From Actinomycetes bacterium (GTDB taxonomy: Bacteria > Actinomycetota > Coriobacteriia > Coriobacteriales > Eggerthellaceae): a stretch of 5,813 nt of DNA. The DNA is taken from assembly GCA_023460315.1 (NCBI GenBank), contig JAEWQO010000109.1, positions 1 through 5,813 on the forward strand. The letters are read 5' to 3'. The position numbers were made by a program, and so were the translations under genes. The notes under the pieces were generated by a model. It was given only the letters and a program-made list of their open reading frames with translations. It made no database searches and was not told the DNA's origin. This document shows, piece by piece, positions 4,656 to 5,813 of the stretch. Each line of letters opens with the position of its first letter. The stretch's first letter is position 1.

Positions 4656-5798
4656 ATGGATACTATCACCCTACTTCAACACTATTGGTGGCTGATCATT
4701 TCGCTTTTGGGGGCCTTGCTGGTCTTCCTGATGTTCGTGCAGGGCGGTCAGGCGCTGCTCTACACGATCGGCCGCACCGAAGAGGAGCGCAACATGCTGG
4801 TCAACTCGCTGGGCCGCAAGTGGGAGTTCACCTTCACGACGCTCGTGACGTTCGGCGGGGCGTTCTTCGCCTCGTTCCCGTTGTTCTACTCCACGTCGTT
4901 CGGCGGGGCGTTCTACGTCTGGATGGCCATTCTGCTGTGCTTCGTCATTCAGGCCGTGGCCTACGAATACCGCCGCAAACCGGGCAACGTCTTCGGCGAA
5001 CGGACCTTCAACGCCTTCCTGCTCGTCAACGGCGTGCTGGGCCCGCTGCTCATCGGCACGGCCGTGGGAACCTTCTTCACGGGGGCGGAATTCACCGTCG
5101 ACCGCCTCAACCTGGCCAACCAGGGCGGCGCGGCGGTGATCTCGCAGTGGGCGACGCCGTGGCACGGGCTGGAGGCCGTCGCCGAGTGGCGCAACGTGCT
5201 GCTGGGCCTGTCGGTGACGCTGCTGGCCATGACGCTGGCCTGCCAGTACTTTATGAACAACATCGACGACGAGGCGATCTTCCGCCGCGCCGCACGCCGC
5301 ATGCGCACGTTCGCCGTGCTGTTCGTCGCCTGCTTCGTGGCATGGCTCCTGGCCCTCGTCCTCGCCGACGGATGGGCCGTCGACGCCGCGGGCACGGTCT
5401 CGGTCGAACCCTATAAATACCTGCACAACCTCGTGGAAATGCCCTACGTGGCCGCCGCGCTGCTGATCGGCGTGGTTTCGGTGCTGTGGAGCGTCTATCT
5501 GGGGTGGCGCGGCAGCCGCCGTGCGGTGTGGTTCGGGGGCGTCGGCACGGTGCTCACGGTGCTGTCGCTGCTGCTGCTCGCGGGGTGGAACGACACGGCC
5601 TACTACCCTTCGCTCGCGGACATGCAGTCGTCGCTAACGATCCGCAACTCCTCGTCGAGCCTCTTCACGCTCCGCACGATGGCATGGGTGTCGCTGTTCG
5701 TGCCGTTCGTGGCAGCCTACATCTGGTACGCCTGGCGTGCGATGAACCGCCGTCCGATCACCCGCGAGGAGATCCGCGGCGACGACCACCAGTATTAA
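4656..5798 (+). CDS. cydB: Cytochrome bd oxidase subunit II
   Basis: This gene encodes a 380-residue inner-membrane partner of CydA, stabilising the heme groups and forming the second half of the oxidase. About nine membrane helices are predicted (near 9-33, 60-80, 84-103, 118-142, 178-198, 218-238, 262-284, 291-311 and 339-361); length matches the family (E. coli 379). Recognisable blocks are IGRTEEERNMLVNSLG (38-53), WEFTFTTLVTFGGAFFASFP (56-75), and the C-terminal region with AGWNDTAYYPSL (309-320) and SLTIRNSSSSLFTLRTM (326-342). The helix-1 motif that reads GFDxGVG in proteobacterial CydB is FVQGGQ here, so the aspartate is absent, and the WDGNQ motif is WEFTF, with E57 in place of the acid. 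To my knowledge both are normal for Bacteroidales CydB. The ATG at 4656 gives the expected short N-terminus. The stop is 15 bp from the window edge, so no terminator or following gene can be seen. Confidence 0.97.
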   Translation: MDTITLLQHYWWLIISLLGALLVFLMFVQGGQALLYTIGRTEEERNMLVNSLGRKWEFTFTTLVTFGGAFFASFPLFYSTSFGGAFYVWMAILLCFVIQAVAYEYRRKPGNVFGERTFNAFLLVNGVLGPLLIGTAVGTFFTGAEFTVDRLNLANQGGAAVISQWATPWHGLEAVAEWRNVLLGLSVTLLAMTLACQYFMNNIDDEAIFRRAARRMRTFAVLFVACFVAWLLALVLADGWAVDAAGTVSVEPYKYLHNLVEMPYVAAALLIGVVSVLWSVYLGWRGSRRAVWFGGVGTVLTVLSLLLLAGWNDTAYYPSLADMQSSLTIRNSSSSLFTLRTMAWVSLFVPFVAAYIWYAWRAMNRRPITREEIRGDDHQY

Positions 5799-5813
5799 GG
5801 CGAACCTTACGGT

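Noticed and set aside
5799..5813. Terminator or further cyd gene after cydB
   Set aside because: Only 15 bases remain in the window and they show no hairpin or start codon.

Overview
The window carries two divergently transcribed operons from a GC-rich member of the Bacteroidota, most likely the order Bacteroidales. An Alistipes-like Rikenellaceae is my best guess. The evidence is: (i) a DUF4492 gene placed directly upstream of cydA, an arrangement I know from Bacteroides and relatives; (ii) a CydB of the Bacteroidales type, with FVQGGQ and WEFTFTTLVTFGG blocks; (iii) TAnnTTTG promoter elements close to the starts of both operons; (iv) start codons without Shine-Dalgarno sequences in the cyd operon. 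The genus is inferred from composition and resemblance only.

Left part, minus strand (positions 57-2143): an NhaC-family Na+/H+ antiporter gene is followed by a HAD phosphatase gene of the phosphoglycolate phosphatase type. The two overlap by 4 bases (ATGA) and look translationally coupled. A perfect 9-bp inverted repeat overlaps the probable nhaC promoter.

Middle (2144-2538): a 395-bp divergent intergenic region holds both promoters and a surprising amount of structure. It contains a GTTCGC-rich hairpin, a 45-bp sequence repeated at a 66-bp period, a small perfect hairpin, a run of nine G, and a terminator-like hairpin with T tracts that has no gene upstream of it. It is the least explained part of the window.

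Right part, plus strand (2539-5798): a cytochrome bd oxidase operon. The order is a 71-residue single-pass membrane protein (DUF4492), a doubtful 52-residue Arg-rich ORF, cydA (subunit I with all heme and quinol residues) and cydB (subunit II). Cytochrome bd oxidises quinol and reduces O2 to water. In anaerobic Bacteroidales it is known to support use of, and protection from, nanomolar O2. The DUF4492 protein may be a small accessory subunit, comparable in role to CydX, but this is unproven. Two spacers of about 170 bp (after DUF4492 and after cydA) are long for such an operon and contain GC-rich hairpins. Each ends in an A/C-rich leader, and the cydB leader is an exact triple 9-bp tandem repeat.

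The system is largely recognisable. The parts that may be undescribed are the DUF4492 protein, the structured spacers and the repeat-rich intergenic region, not a new enzymatic pathway.
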